The notes below the pieces were generated by a model. It was not told where the DNA came from. It ran no database searches and worked only from the letters and a program-made list of their open reading frames with translations. Shown piece after piece: positions 20,256-30,217 of a stretch of 64,000 nucleotides of DNA (position 1 is the first letter of the stretch; each line of letters opens with the position of its first letter). Made by a program: the position numbers and the translations under genes. Source of the stretch: CAVTJL01 sp963752325 (lineage in GTDB: Bacteria > Pseudomonadota > Alphaproteobacteria > Geminicoccales > Geminicoccaceae); the NCBI GenBank assembly GCA_963752325.1, contig CAVVXU010000010.1, positions 186,001-250,000 on the forward strand, written 5' to 3'.

Positions 20256-21028
20256 GCGCCGCCGGCGAGGCCGATCGGGGCTATCGGCTGCCGCAGCTCG
20301 CGCGCACGCGGGACGGGCTGCACACGATGGTCGTGCGCGACCTCTCGGGCCGGATCCTGCGCGGCGAGTTCCCGCCCGGCGCGGTGCTGCCCAACGAGGC
20401 GGTGCTGTGCGCCAGCCTCAAGGTCAGCCGCACCTCGCTGCGGGAGGCGATCCGCGTCCTGGCAGCGAAGGGGCTGGTCGAGTCGCGGCCGCGCATCGGC
20501 ACGCGCGTGCTGCCGCGCGAGACCTGGAACAGGCTCGATCCCGAGCTGCTGCAATGGGGCGCCGAGCTGGCACCCGACGCCGCCTTCGTCGCCGGCCTGA
20601 TCGAGGCCCGGCAGATCATCGAGCCGGCCGCGGCCGAGCTCGCGGCCAGGCGTGCCACCGCCCGCGACGTCGCCCGCATCGAGGCCGCCTTCGAGACCAT
20701 GGCGGCCTCCCTGCCCCACGACATCGAGGCCTATTGCGAGGCCGACCTGCGCTTCCACGCCGGCATCCTCCAGGCCAGCGGCAATCCTGTGCTCGCCCAG
20801 CTTCTCAACGTGATCGGCGGGGCTCTCCTGAGCGGCTTCCGCTTCACGACCGAGCGCAGCCACTCCTACGCCCGCACGCTCGAGGTCCATGCCCAGGTGC
20901 TCGAGGCGATCCGCATGCGCGACGCCGCCGTGGCGCGGAGGCGGATGGAGGAGCTGATCGGCGTGGCGGCGACCGACCTCGAGCGAGCAGGCGGCCCGGC
21001 CGTCGCGGCGGTGGGAGAGCGCGCATGA
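20252..21028 (+). CDS. FadR-type GntR transcriptional regulator
   Basis: This 258-residue protein has an N-terminal winged HTH of the GntR family: LSGRILRGEFPPGAVLPNEA, LKVSRTSLREAIRVLAAKGL, VESRPRIGTRV. It is followed by an all-helical FCD domain (residues about 95-245) with the Asp/His metal or ligand residues of that group (EADLRFHAGILQASGNP, EVHAQVLEAI). Regulators of this type usually sense a sugar acid or other small acid and repress their own operon. It overlaps the permeases on both sides by 4 bases, so it is expressed with the importers and probably controls them. A possible operator lies before 15417. Confidence 0.9.
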   Translation: MSAAGEADRGYRLPQLARTRDGLHTMVVRDLSGRILRGEFPPGAVLPNEAVLCASLKVSRTSLREAIRVLAAKGLVESRPRIGTRVLPRETWNRLDPELLQWGAELAPDAAFVAGLIEARQIIEPAAAELAARRATARDVARIEAAFETMAASLPHDIEAYCEADLRFHAGILQASGNPVLAQLLNVIGGALLSGFRFTTERSHSYARTLEVHAQVLEAIRMRDAAVARRRMEELIGVAATDLERAGGPAVAAVGERA

Positions 21029-21969
21029 GGCTGCCCGCGATCGGCGCCACCACCGCCGCCTGGCTCGCCGCCGCCGTGCTCTACCTCGTCACCGGCATCA
21101 TCTCGCCGGCCATGCTGCAGGTGGACCAGGCCTTGAACATCCTGCAGGTGGCGGCCTTCCTGGGCGTCATCGCGACGGGCCAGACGGTGGTCATGCTGGC
21201 CGGCGGCATCGACCTCTCGCAGGCGGGGGTCGTGACCCTCACCAACATCGTGGCCACGACCGTCATGGCGGGGGCACCCGGCATGATCCTGCCGGCCCTG
21301 CTGGTCTGCCTTCTCCTCGCAGCGCTGATCGGCCTCCTGAACGGGCTGCTGGTCACAGTGCTCCGCATCACGCCCCTGATCGCGACGCTGGGCATGGGCT
21401 CGATCCTCTACGGTGCCGCCCTTCTCTTCACCGGCGGAGCGCCCCACGGCTCGGCGGCGCCGGGCTTCACCTTCCTGGGCCAGGGCTCCTTGGGGCCGCT
21501 GCCCTGCAGCACGCTCATCTGGCTGGCCCTGGCGCTCGCGGTCGCCTGGGCCAGCCGGGCCACGGTGCTGGGCCGCTGGCTCTACGCCACCGGCGCCAAC
21601 CCGACGGCGGCACGGCTGATGGGCGTGCCGGTGCGGCGCGTGACGATCCTGGCCTATGTCGGCAGCGCGCTGCTCGCCTGCCTGGGCGGGCTCCTGCTCA
21701 CCGCCTATATCGGCCAGCCCAGCCTCGGCATCGGCGACCAGTTTCTTTTCACCGCCATCGCCGCTCCGGTCGTCGGCGGGACGATGCTGGGCGGCGGCGT
21801 GGGCAGCATCGTGGGCACCATCGCCGGCACCCTTCTCGTCACCGAGCTCGGCAGCTTCACCAACATCGTCCGGGTCTCGGCCGGAACCCAGCAGGTGCTG
21901 CAGGGTGCGATCATCGCCCTCAGCGTCATCCTCTATCGCTTCGTCCAGGGCCGCCACGCCGGTGCGTGA
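21025..21969 (+). CDS. Sugar ABC permease, RbsC-like
   Basis: This 314-residue membrane protein of the BPD_transp_2 family has the blocks GQTVVMLAGGIDLSQAGVVT, NGLLVTVLRITPLIATLGMG, LYATGANPTAARLMGVPVRR and GTMLGGGVGSIVGTIAG. It probably pairs with the permease half of the ATPase-permease fusion encoded at 23101 to make a two-permease channel, with the binding protein at 21998 as its partner. It starts in the regulator stop (ATGA) and is followed after 28 bases by that binding protein. Confidence 0.88.
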   Translation: MRLPAIGATTAAWLAAAVLYLVTGIISPAMLQVDQALNILQVAAFLGVIATGQTVVMLAGGIDLSQAGVVTLTNIVATTVMAGAPGMILPALLVCLLLAALIGLLNGLLVTVLRITPLIATLGMGSILYGAALLFTGGAPHGSAAPGFTFLGQGSLGPLPCSTLIWLALALAVAWASRATVLGRWLYATGANPTAARLMGVPVRRVTILAYVGSALLACLGGLLLTAYIGQPSLGIGDQFLFTAIAAPVVGGTMLGGGVGSIVGTIAGTLLVTELGSFTNIVRVSAGTQQVLQGAIIALSVILYRFVQGRHAGA

Positions 21970-21997
21970 GCGAGCCGATCAGAAAGGGAGGTTCTAG

Positions 21998-23095
21998 ATG
22001 ACGGAGACCTTCGGACAGACGGGCCTGACGCGCCGCAAGGCGCTCCTGGCGGGTGCTGCCGGCATCGCGGGTGCTGCGCTGGCCTCCCGTGCCTTCGCGG
22101 ACACCATCGCCGACGCCAAGATCGTGGCCCAGGGCGGCATGGTCGACGGCGCCAAGTACAAGAAGGACGGGCCCTACCGGATCGGCTTCTCGAACGGCTT
22201 CTCGGGCAACACCTGGCGCACGGAATGCGTCGCCTCGGTGCAGAAGGAGGCCAAGGCGCACAAGGACCTGGCCGAGCTTTTCGTGGTCGACGGCCAGGGC
22301 GACATCGCCAAGCAGGTCAACGACATCGAGAACCTGATCTCGCAGCAGGTGGATGCGATCCTCTGCATCCCCAACTCGGGCACGGCCGTGGCGCCGGCGC
22401 TCAGGGAGGCGACCCGGGCTGGCATCATCGCCGTGCCCTTCAACCTGCCGGTCGAGGGCGAGGCCTGGACCACCTATTGCGGCACCGACCCGACGAACAA
22501 GGGAAAGACCTTGGGCGCCTGGCTGACCAAGGCTCTGGGCGGCAAGGGCAAGATCGTGGGCCTGGGCGGCCTGCCGGGCAACTCCTACACCGCCGCCGCC
22601 TGGAAGGGTGCGCAGGAGGCGATGAAGGGCAGCGAGATCGAGGTGCTGGCCTTCAAGGACGCCTATTGGCAGGAGGACCGGGCCAAGGTCGTGATGGCCG
22701 ACCTCATCGCCGCCTACCCGCAGATCGACGGCGTGTGGTGCGACGGCTCCCAGGACGCGGCCGGTGCCATGAAGGCGCTGCTCGCCGCCAAACGGCCGCT
22801 CGTCCCGGTCACCGGCGACGACTATAACGGCCTGCTGAAGATGTTCATGGCCCTGAAGGACAAGGAGCCGAAGTTCGACATCGGCCTTCTGTCCGAGCCC
22901 ACCTGGGAGAGCGTCGTGGCGCTGCGCGCGGCGCTGGCGCTCCTTCGCGGCCAGAGCGTGCCGCGCGAGCAGATCATCCAGCCGCAGCTCATCACGAAGG
23001 ACAACGTCGAAAAGTTCGTGAAGCCGGACCTGCCGGACGGCGTCTTCGTCGATACCAATCTCTCCGCCGACGAGCTGAAAAAGCTGTTCGGCTGA
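21998..23095 (+). CDS. Tat-exported sugar-binding protein of the second ABC importer
   Basis: This 365-residue periplasmic-binding protein starts with LTRRKALLAGAAGIAGAALA, a twin-arginine leader. The mature part has RIGFSNGFSGNTWRTECVAS, IENLISQQVDAILCIPNSGT and YPQIDGVWCDGSQDAAGAM, of the Peripla_BP_4/RbsB class. It differs clearly from the AraF-like protein at 16701, so the operon carries two importers of different specificity. An AGAAAGGGAGG site precedes the ATG. The GTG of the ATPase-permease gene follows 5 bases after its stop. Confidence 0.88.
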   Translation: MTETFGQTGLTRRKALLAGAAGIAGAALASRAFADTIADAKIVAQGGMVDGAKYKKDGPYRIGFSNGFSGNTWRTECVASVQKEAKAHKDLAELFVVDGQGDIAKQVNDIENLISQQVDAILCIPNSGTAVAPALREATRAGIIAVPFNLPVEGEAWTTYCGTDPTNKGKTLGAWLTKALGGKGKIVGLGGLPGNSYTAAAWKGAQEAMKGSEIEVLAFKDAYWQEDRAKVVMADLIAAYPQIDGVWCDGSQDAAGAMKALLAAKRPLVPVTGDDYNGLLKMFMALKDKEPKFDIGLLSEPTWESVVALRAALALLRGQSVPREQIIQPQLITKDNVEKFVKPDLPDGVFVDTNLSADELKKLFG

Positions 23096-23100
23096 GCGTC

Positions 23101-25635
23101 GTGGATCAGGGGGCCGCGCAAGGCGAAGCCCGGCTCGCGGTCGAAGGCATCGTCAAGACGTTCCCGGGTGTGCGGGCGCTGGACGATGTGGCCTTCGACT
23201 GCCGGCCGGGCGAGATCCACGGCCTCGTCGGCGAGAACGGAGCCGGCAAGTCGACCCTGATGCGGGTGCTGGCCGGCGTGCATCAGCCGGACGCCGGCAA
23301 CATCCGCATCGGCGGCAAGGCCGTCGCCCTCGACGGGCCGACGGCCGCCCGCCGGCACGGCATCGCGATGGTCTACCAGGACACGCGCCTCGTGGCCGAG
23401 CTCGACGTGGCCCAGAACGTCTGGCTGGGGCACGAGCCGGGCGGGCGCCTCCTGGTCGACCGCCGGACGATGGACGCGGCCACCGGGCGGCTGCTGGCAC
23501 GGCTGGGCCTCGACCTCGATCTCCGCCGCCGGGTGGCCGAGCTGACGCAGGCCGAGCGCCAGCTCGTCGAGATCGCCCGCGCGCTCGCGACCGACGCCCA
23601 GACCCTGATCCTGGACGAGCCCACCTCCTCGCTGACCCCGCGCGAGGTCGGCCGGCTCTTCGCCATCCTGCGCGATCTCAGGGCCGAGGGCCGCTCGGTC
23701 GTCTTCATCTCGCACCGCCTGCCCGAAGTGCTGGAGATCACCGACCGCGTCACGGTGATGAAGGACGGCAAGGTGGTGGCCACCCTGCCCACGGCCGGGG
23801 CCACGGCCGAGGGGCTGGTCGGGCTGATGGTCGGGCGCGAGATCGGCATGGCCTTCCCGCCCAAGGCCACCGATCCGGGCCCCGTGCGGCTCGAGGTCGA
23901 GGGGCTCTCGGGCCCCGGCTTCGGGCCGATCGACCTTTTGCTTCGTGCGGGCGAGATCGTGGGTCTGGGCGGCATCCAGGGGAACGGCCAGGAGGCGATC
24001 CTGCGGGCGCTGGCCGGGCTCACCCCGGCCTCGGGCCGGCTGCGCCTCGACGGCCGGGAGGTGGCGGCCATCGGCCCCGCCGCCGCCATCGAGGCCGGAC
24101 TCGTCTACGTGCCGGGCGACCGGCGCCGCGATTCGCTTTTTCTGCAGCATCCCATCCGCGCCAACATGGCGGTGCCCCTTCTGCCGCGCTGGAGCAGGGG
24201 CGGCATCGTCGACCGGACGACCGAGCGGGAGGCCGTCGCCTCGATGATGGAGCGCCTCGAGGTGCGGGCGCGCTCGGCCGAGGAGCCGGTCGGCCGGCTC
24301 AGCGGCGGCAACCAGCAAAAGGTCGTGTTCGGCCGCTGGCTTCTCGCCGGCCCCAAGATCTTCCTCCTCGAGGAGCCGACCCAGGGCGTCGATGTCGGCA
24401 CCAAGCTCGAGCTCTACCGGCTGGTGCGCGAGCTCGCAGCCGGCGGCGCCGCGGTGCTCCTCCTCTCCTCCGACGTGATCGAGCTGATCGGCCTTTGCGA
24501 CCGCGTGCTGGTCGTGGCGCGCGGACGCATCGTCGACGCGGTCCCCGGCACCGAGCTCTCCGAGGAGCGGATCGTGGGTGCCGCCGTCTCGGGCGGTCCC
24601 GAGGCCGGTGGGGCGGCAGACAAGGAAAGCTCAGGGCGGCGGCGCCTCGGCCCCGCTGCCCTGGCGCTGCGCCGCTATGGCAGCGCCCTTCTCCTCGCCC
24701 TCATCATCCTCGCGATCGGCGCCTTCACCGCCAGCCGCTCGCCCTATTTCCTCACGCCGCGCAACCTCGGCAACCTGGCGCTGCAGACGACACCCCTGGC
24801 GCTGGCGGCGCTGGGCCAGACCTTCGCCATCCTGCTGGGCGGCGTGGATCTCTCGATCGGCCCGATGATGAGCCTCACCACCGCCATCGCCTCCTATCTG
24901 CTCACCGGGGACGCGATCCTCTCGCTGCTCGCGGGCACGATCGCCTGCCTGGGCGCCGGTCTTGCCGTGGGGCTGGGCAATGGCAGCCTGATCCGTTTCT
25001 TCCGGATGCCCGACCTGGTGGCGACGCTCGCCTCCTTCTCGATGGTTTTTGGCCTTGCCCTGATCGTCCGGCCGGCCCCCGGCGGCAGCGTCGCCCTGCC
25101 CTTCATGGATCTCGTGACGATGCGGCTGGGCCAGGTGCCGATCGCAGCCGTCCTCACCCTGCTCGTCTTCGCCGCGCTGGAGCTTTTGCTGCTCCGCGGC
25201 CGCCTCGGGCTGGCCCTCTACGCCACCGGGGCCGGCGAGGAGGCGGCCTACCTCGCCGGCATCCGCACCGCGCGCGTGCGCATGCTCGTCTATGTCTTCG
25301 CCGGCCTGATGGCGGCCGTGGCCGGCCTCGTCGTCGCCGCCCGCATCGGCAGCGGCGACCCCCAGGCCGGGGCCAGCTTCACCCTCGCCTCGATCACCGC
25401 CGTGGTGGTGGGCGGCGCCAGCATCTTCGGCGGCAGCGGGACGCTCATCGGCACGCTCCTGGGGGCGCTCCTGCTGATCCTCGTGCAGAACGCCCTCAAC
25501 CAGCTCCACGTCTCGGCCTACTGGCAATATGTCTGGACCGGCGGCGTGCTGCTCGTGGCGGTCGCGGCCTATGCCGCCCGCGATCTGGGCGTCAGGGCGA
25601 TCCTGGCCGGAGCGATCAGGGGAGAAAGAGCATGA
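23101..25635 (+). CDS. Fused sugar ABC ATPase-permease
   Basis: This 844-residue protein is one continuous frame. Residues about 10-505 are a duplicated RbsA/XylG-type ATPase: Walker A GENGAGKST (44-52), LILDEPTSSLTPREVGRLF, then LSGGNQQKVVFGRWLLAG and EEPTQGVDVG. Residues about 520-844 are an RbsC-type permease (LGQTFAILLGGVDLSIGPMM, FFRMPDLVATLASFSM, YATGAGEEAAYLAGIRTARV, GGASIFGGSGTLIGTLLGA). The usual arrangement is two genes. A charged linker (KESSGRRRLG) joins the halves. The start is GTG at 23101; the end overlaps the lactonase ATG (ATGA). Confidence 0.9.
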   Translation: MDQGAAQGEARLAVEGIVKTFPGVRALDDVAFDCRPGEIHGLVGENGAGKSTLMRVLAGVHQPDAGNIRIGGKAVALDGPTAARRHGIAMVYQDTRLVAELDVAQNVWLGHEPGGRLLVDRRTMDAATGRLLARLGLDLDLRRRVAELTQAERQLVEIARALATDAQTLILDEPTSSLTPREVGRLFAILRDLRAEGRSVVFISHRLPEVLEITDRVTVMKDGKVVATLPTAGATAEGLVGLMVGREIGMAFPPKATDPGPVRLEVEGLSGPGFGPIDLLLRAGEIVGLGGIQGNGQEAILRALAGLTPASGRLRLDGREVAAIGPAAAIEAGLVYVPGDRRRDSLFLQHPIRANMAVPLLPRWSRGGIVDRTTEREAVASMMERLEVRARSAEEPVGRLSGGNQQKVVFGRWLLAGPKIFLLEEPTQGVDVGTKLELYRLVRELAAGGAAVLLLSSDVIELIGLCDRVLVVARGRIVDAVPGTELSEERIVGAAVSGGPEAGGAADKESSGRRRLGPAALALRRYGSALLLALIILAIGAFTASRSPYFLTPRNLGNLALQTTPLALAALGQTFAILLGGVDLSIGPMMSLTTAIASYLLTGDAILSLLAGTIACLGAGLAVGLGNGSLIRFFRMPDLVATLASFSMVFGLALIVRPAPGGSVALPFMDLVTMRLGQVPIAAVLTLLVFAALELLLLRGRLGLALYATGAGEEAAYLAGIRTARVRMLVYVFAGLMAAVAGLVVAARIGSGDPQAGASFTLASITAVVVGGASIFGGSGTLIGTLLGALLLILVQNALNQLHVSAYWQYVWTGGVLLVAVAAYAARDLGVRAILAGAIRGERA

Positions 25636-26504
25636 GCGAGCCGAGACTCGTCGTGGATGCCAAGAACAAGCTGGGCGAGGTGCCGGTCTGGTGCCCGATC
25701 CAGCAGGCGCTCTACTGGGTCGACATCGAGGGCAGGCTGCTGCAGCGCCTGACGCCGGCCACGGGCCTGGTGCGGCGCTGGACGATGCCCGAGCGCATCG
25801 GCTCCTTCGCGCTGCGCGCCGGCGGCGGGCTCGTCTGCGCCTTCGCCAGCGGCTTTGCCTTCTTCGACCTCGAGACCGAGGCCGTCGAGTGGATCGCCCG
25901 GCCCGAGGCCGGCACGCCGCGCAACCGCTTCAACGACGGCAAGTGCGACCGTGCCGGCCGCTTCTGGGCCGGCACGATGGACGACCGGCTCAGCGAGCAC
26001 ACCGGTGCCCTCTACCGGCTCGATCCCGACCGCAGCGTGCACCGCATGGCCGAGGGCGTGGGCATCAGCAACAGCCTCGCCTGGTCGCCCGACGACCGTC
26101 TCTTTTACTTCGCCGACACGATGGACCGCGCCATCTACGCCTACGACTATGACGCCCGGAGCGGCGCCATCGCCAACCGCCGCGTCTTCGCCGATCACAA
26201 GGACCAGCCGGGCAACCCCGACGGATCGACGATCGATGCCGAGGGCTTTCTCTGGAACGCCCAGTGGGACGGCTGGCGCCTCGTCCGCTTCGCGCCGGAC
26301 GGGCGGGTCGACCGGGTGGTGCCGCTGCCGGTGCAAAAGCCGACGAGCTGCATGTTCGGCGGCCCGGATCTCGGCACCCTCTACGTCACCAGCGCCATCT
26401 GGGACCTCGCGGGCGAGGCGCTGGAGCGCCAGCCCTGGGCCGGCGGCCTGCTGGCGCTCGATGTGGGCGTCCGGGGCCTGCCCGAGCCCCGCTTCGCGGG
26501 TTGA
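25632..26504 (+). CDS. SMP-30/gluconolactonase-family sugar lactonase
   Basis: This 290-residue cytoplasmic six-bladed beta-propeller has the metal-site residues of the SMP-30 family: Glu16 in KLGEVPVW, Asn101 in RFNDGKCD, Asn147 in GISNSLAW and Asp197 in GNPDGSTID. It should hydrolyse an aldonolactone to the sugar acid. Together with the dehydratase at 15417 this fits an oxidative (Weimberg/Entner-Doudoroff-like) route for arabinose, galactose or a related sugar. The sugar dehydrogenase for the first step is not seen. The ATG overlaps the transporter stop by 4 bases. Confidence 0.9.
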   Translation: MSEPRLVVDAKNKLGEVPVWCPIQQALYWVDIEGRLLQRLTPATGLVRRWTMPERIGSFALRAGGGLVCAFASGFAFFDLETEAVEWIARPEAGTPRNRFNDGKCDRAGRFWAGTMDDRLSEHTGALYRLDPDRSVHRMAEGVGISNSLAWSPDDRLFYFADTMDRAIYAYDYDARSGAIANRRVFADHKDQPGNPDGSTIDAEGFLWNAQWDGWRLVRFAPDGRVDRVVPLPVQKPTSCMFGGPDLGTLYVTSAIWDLAGEALERQPWAGGLLALDVGVRGLPEPRFAG

Positions 26505-26638
26505 CGTGAGCGCCGCAGTCCCGCGGTGGAAAGCCCCCGGACCGGGACGCGTTGCCGCTAACCTCTTGCGGTGACAGCGGCAAACGCTAGCTTCTGGGCA
26601 CCCGGCTACGACCGGAATGGCTTCGTCTCGGGGATCTC

Positions 26639-28117
26639 ATGGCCGACCTCAAGCTCGTCATCGGCAGCAAGAACTCGTCTTCCTGGTCGCTCAGGCCGTG
26701 GCTGCTCCTGAAGCAGGTGGGCCTCGAGTTCGAGGAGGCCCTGATCCCGCTCAGGCGCCCAGAGACCGCCCGGGAGATCGCGCGGCACTCGCCCTCGGGC
26801 AAGGTGCCGGTGCTGCTCGTGGACGGCGTGCCGATCTGGGACTCGCTCGCGATCTGCGAATTCGCGGCCGAGCAGATCGAGGGGCTCTGGCCCGAGGAGC
26901 CCAAGGCCCGCGCGCTCGCCCGCTCGGTCTCGGCCGAGATGCATGCGGGCTTCCCCGATCTGCGCGCCTATCTGCCGCTCGACGTGACGGCCCGCTTCGG
27001 CCCCCCCGGCCGGCTGCTTTCCGGCGTGGCGCGCGACGTCGAGCGCATCCAGACGATCTGGCGGGAATGCCGCCAGCTGTCGGCGACGCAGGGCCCGTTC
27101 CTGTTCGGCCAGTTCACGGTGGCGGACGCGATGTACGCGCCCGTGGCCTTCCGCTTCCACACCTACCAGGTGCCGCTCAACGCCGTCTCCTCGGCCTATG
27201 TGCGCACGCTCCTCGAGCTCCCGGCGATGCAGGAGTGGGCCGCCGCGGCCCAGGCCGAGGTGAGCGGCGGCGCGGGTCCCACGCTCCGCCTCGGCCCCGG
27301 GCCCGAGGGGGCGCCACCATCCCCGGGCGGGCAGGCCCGAGCGATGCCGGCGGCACCCCCGCCCGCGGCGAGCGGCCGGGCCGACGCCGGACTGCGACCT
27401 GCGGCACCGGCCCGGCCGGCACCCGACAGCAGGGCGATGGCGCACCCCGAGCCCCGGCGGCCCGAGCCCCCGCAGGCGCTGCCCCCACAGCCCGAGTCGG
27501 CAGCTCGGATGGAGATTCCGCAGCCGGAGGTCAGGGCCGCCGAGCCGGAGCCGCCTGCGGCCGTGCCACCGCCGCCGGTCGCGGCGCCGCCACCCGAACG
27601 GCACCCGACGGCGCCGAGCGCACCGATAGCCCTGCGGCGGGCAGCACCACCTACGTCTGCGCCGTCCTCGCAGCCGGCCGCGGAGCCCCCGCGCGCGCGC
27701 CAGCCGGCGGCGATCCCACCGCAGCCGGCTCCACCCGCATCGGACGAGCGCCCCCGGCCCGGCGTCGTCGCCGCGCAGCCAGGAGGGTCGCCATCCCGCG
27801 CGCCCGCGCCGCCGCCGGCAGCGGCACCACCCCCGCCGCGCGAGCCCGAGCCTCGTCCGGCCCAGCGGGGCCTCGGCTGGCTCGGCGGCCGGACGACGTC
27901 CGAGGCTCAGGGCTCGCCGGCGGCGCGCGGCGGCCTCAGGCCCCCCTCGGCCCGCGCCTGGTCGCACCCCGAGCCGGAGAAGCCGGCACCCGGAGCCCCG
28001 ACCAGGTCACAGCGCGAGGCCGAGCCCGTCGAGCCGGCGCCGCGGGAGGCGGACGAGAGGCCGGGGCACGAGCCGCTGGTCAAGCCCATAGGCTCCGGAA
28101 CTCTTCGACGACGCTGA
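26639..28117 (+). CDS. Glutathione S-transferase with long Pro/Ala-rich C-terminal tail
   Basis: Residues 1-215 of this 492-residue protein are a GST: LVIGSKNSSSWSLRPWLLLK, SPSGKVPVLLVDGVPIWDSL and a helical domain with FGQFTVADAMYAPVAFRF. The N-terminal NSSSWSLR is typical of a GST group that uses Ser near the thiol. Residues about 225-492 are an extremely Pro/Ala/Arg/Glu-rich, surely disordered tail ending KPIGSGTLRRR, with a small GLGWLGGRTT patch. A standard GST is about 215 residues. The tail overlaps the convergent rppH gene by 38 bases. Its role is unknown. Because any frame in such GC-rich DNA tends to stay open, the true end of the tail deserves a check. Confidence 0.78.
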   Translation: MADLKLVIGSKNSSSWSLRPWLLLKQVGLEFEEALIPLRRPETAREIARHSPSGKVPVLLVDGVPIWDSLAICEFAAEQIEGLWPEEPKARALARSVSAEMHAGFPDLRAYLPLDVTARFGPPGRLLSGVARDVERIQTIWRECRQLSATQGPFLFGQFTVADAMYAPVAFRFHTYQVPLNAVSSAYVRTLLELPAMQEWAAAAQAEVSGGAGPTLRLGPGPEGAPPSPGGQARAMPAAPPPAASGRADAGLRPAAPARPAPDSRAMAHPEPRRPEPPQALPPQPESAARMEIPQPEVRAAEPEPPAAVPPPPVAAPPPERHPTAPSAPIALRRAAPPTSAPSSQPAAEPPRARQPAAIPPQPAPPASDERPRPGVVAAQPGGSPSRAPAPPPAAAPPPPREPEPRPAQRGLGWLGGRTTSEAQGSPAARGGLRPPSARAWSHPEPEKPAPGAPTRSQREAEPVEPAPREADERPGHEPLVKPIGSGTLRRR

Positions 28118-28553
28118 GATAGACGTCGCGCTTGAACGGCACGATCAGCTCGACCAGCCGCTCGGGCTCGACCCAGCGCCAGGCGATGAACTCGGGATGC
28201 GGCCCGTCCAGGCGAATATCCGCGTCCCGGCCGGTGAAGCGGAAGCCCAGCCACTTCTGGGTCTGCCCGCGATAGCGGCCGCGCCACACCCGGCCCTGCA
28301 GCTCGGCCGGCAGGTCGTAGGAGCGCCAGACCTTGCTCTCCTGGACGAGCAGCGCCCGATCGGTGCCGATCTCCTCGCGCATCTCGCGCAGCCCCGCCGT
28401 GAGCGTGTCCTCGCCGGCATCGATGCCGCCCTGCGGCATCTGCCAGGCCTGGCGGCCGACATCGTGGCGCTGGCCGACGAAGACGTCGCCCTCCGCGTTG
28501 AGCAGGAAGATCCCCACACAAGGGCGATAGCCGGGCTTGGCGTCGGGGGTCAC
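28080..28553 (-). CDS. rppH: RNA pyrophosphohydrolase RppH (Nudix)
   Basis: This 157-residue Nudix hydrolase should remove pyrophosphate from the 5' end of mRNAs. It has GYRPCVGIFLLNAEGDVFVG, QAWQMPQGGIDAGED and the Nudix box G-x5-E-x7-REMREEIG. Further on, WRGRYRGQTQKWLGFRFTG and FIAWRWVEPERLVELIVPFK match RppH. The GTG at 28553 gives the usual length; an ATG at 28640 with GGAGATC before it would add 29 residues. It is convergent with and overlaps the GST tail. Confidence 0.87.
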   Translation of the reverse strand: MTPDAKPGYRPCVGIFLLNAEGDVFVGQRHDVGRQAWQMPQGGIDAGEDTLTAGLREMREEIGTDRALLVQESKVWRSYDLPAELQGRVWRGRYRGQTQKWLGFRFTGRDADIRLDGPHPEFIAWRWVEPERLVELIVPFKRDVYLSVVEEFRSLWA

Positions 28554-28620
28554 CTCGCAGCCGGTGGGCGTCGCCTCGGCCCGCCCCGTCCGCCCGCCTG
28601 GAGGAGCGTCACGCCGCGGC

Positions 28621-28833
28621 TCACGAGGCCTGCCGACCATGTCCCGATCTCCAAGAGGATCCGACGCGCCGACCCTCGGCGGCCACGGCCGCCGAGGGCG
28701 GCAGCGGGGCCTCGACCACGGGCAGGTCGCGATAGCGAAGCTCGCCACGGCCCGTGAGGGCCCAGACCAGGACGAGGCCGACCACCGTGCCCAGCGCCAG
28801 CGACAGCAGCACGGTCGGCAGCGGCCCGCGCAT
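28621..28833 (-). CDS. Small single-span membrane protein, possibly a remnant
   Basis: This 70-residue open frame lies between ctpA and rppH. It begins MRGPLPTVLLSLALGTVVGL, with one clear membrane helix, then a charged, Pro/Ala-rich end. In many related genomes a divergent polysaccharide deacetylase with such an N-terminal anchor sits between ctpA and rppH. This could be its truncated start, or an independent small protein. The 355-base gap between rppH and ctpA contains nothing else that I can support. Confidence 0.4.
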   Translation of the reverse strand: MRGPLPTVLLSLALGTVVGLVLVWALTGRGELRYRDLPVVEAPLPPSAAVAAEGRRVGSSWRSGHGRQAS

Positions 28834-28908
28834 GGTCAGGCCCGCATCCCCGGGGCCTGGGCCCCGGGCCGGCGGTGCGCGATGGCAAGCCGGATACGTC
28901 CGCTCACG

Positions 28909-30216
<1,308 letters not shown>

Positions 30217-30217
<1 letters not shown>

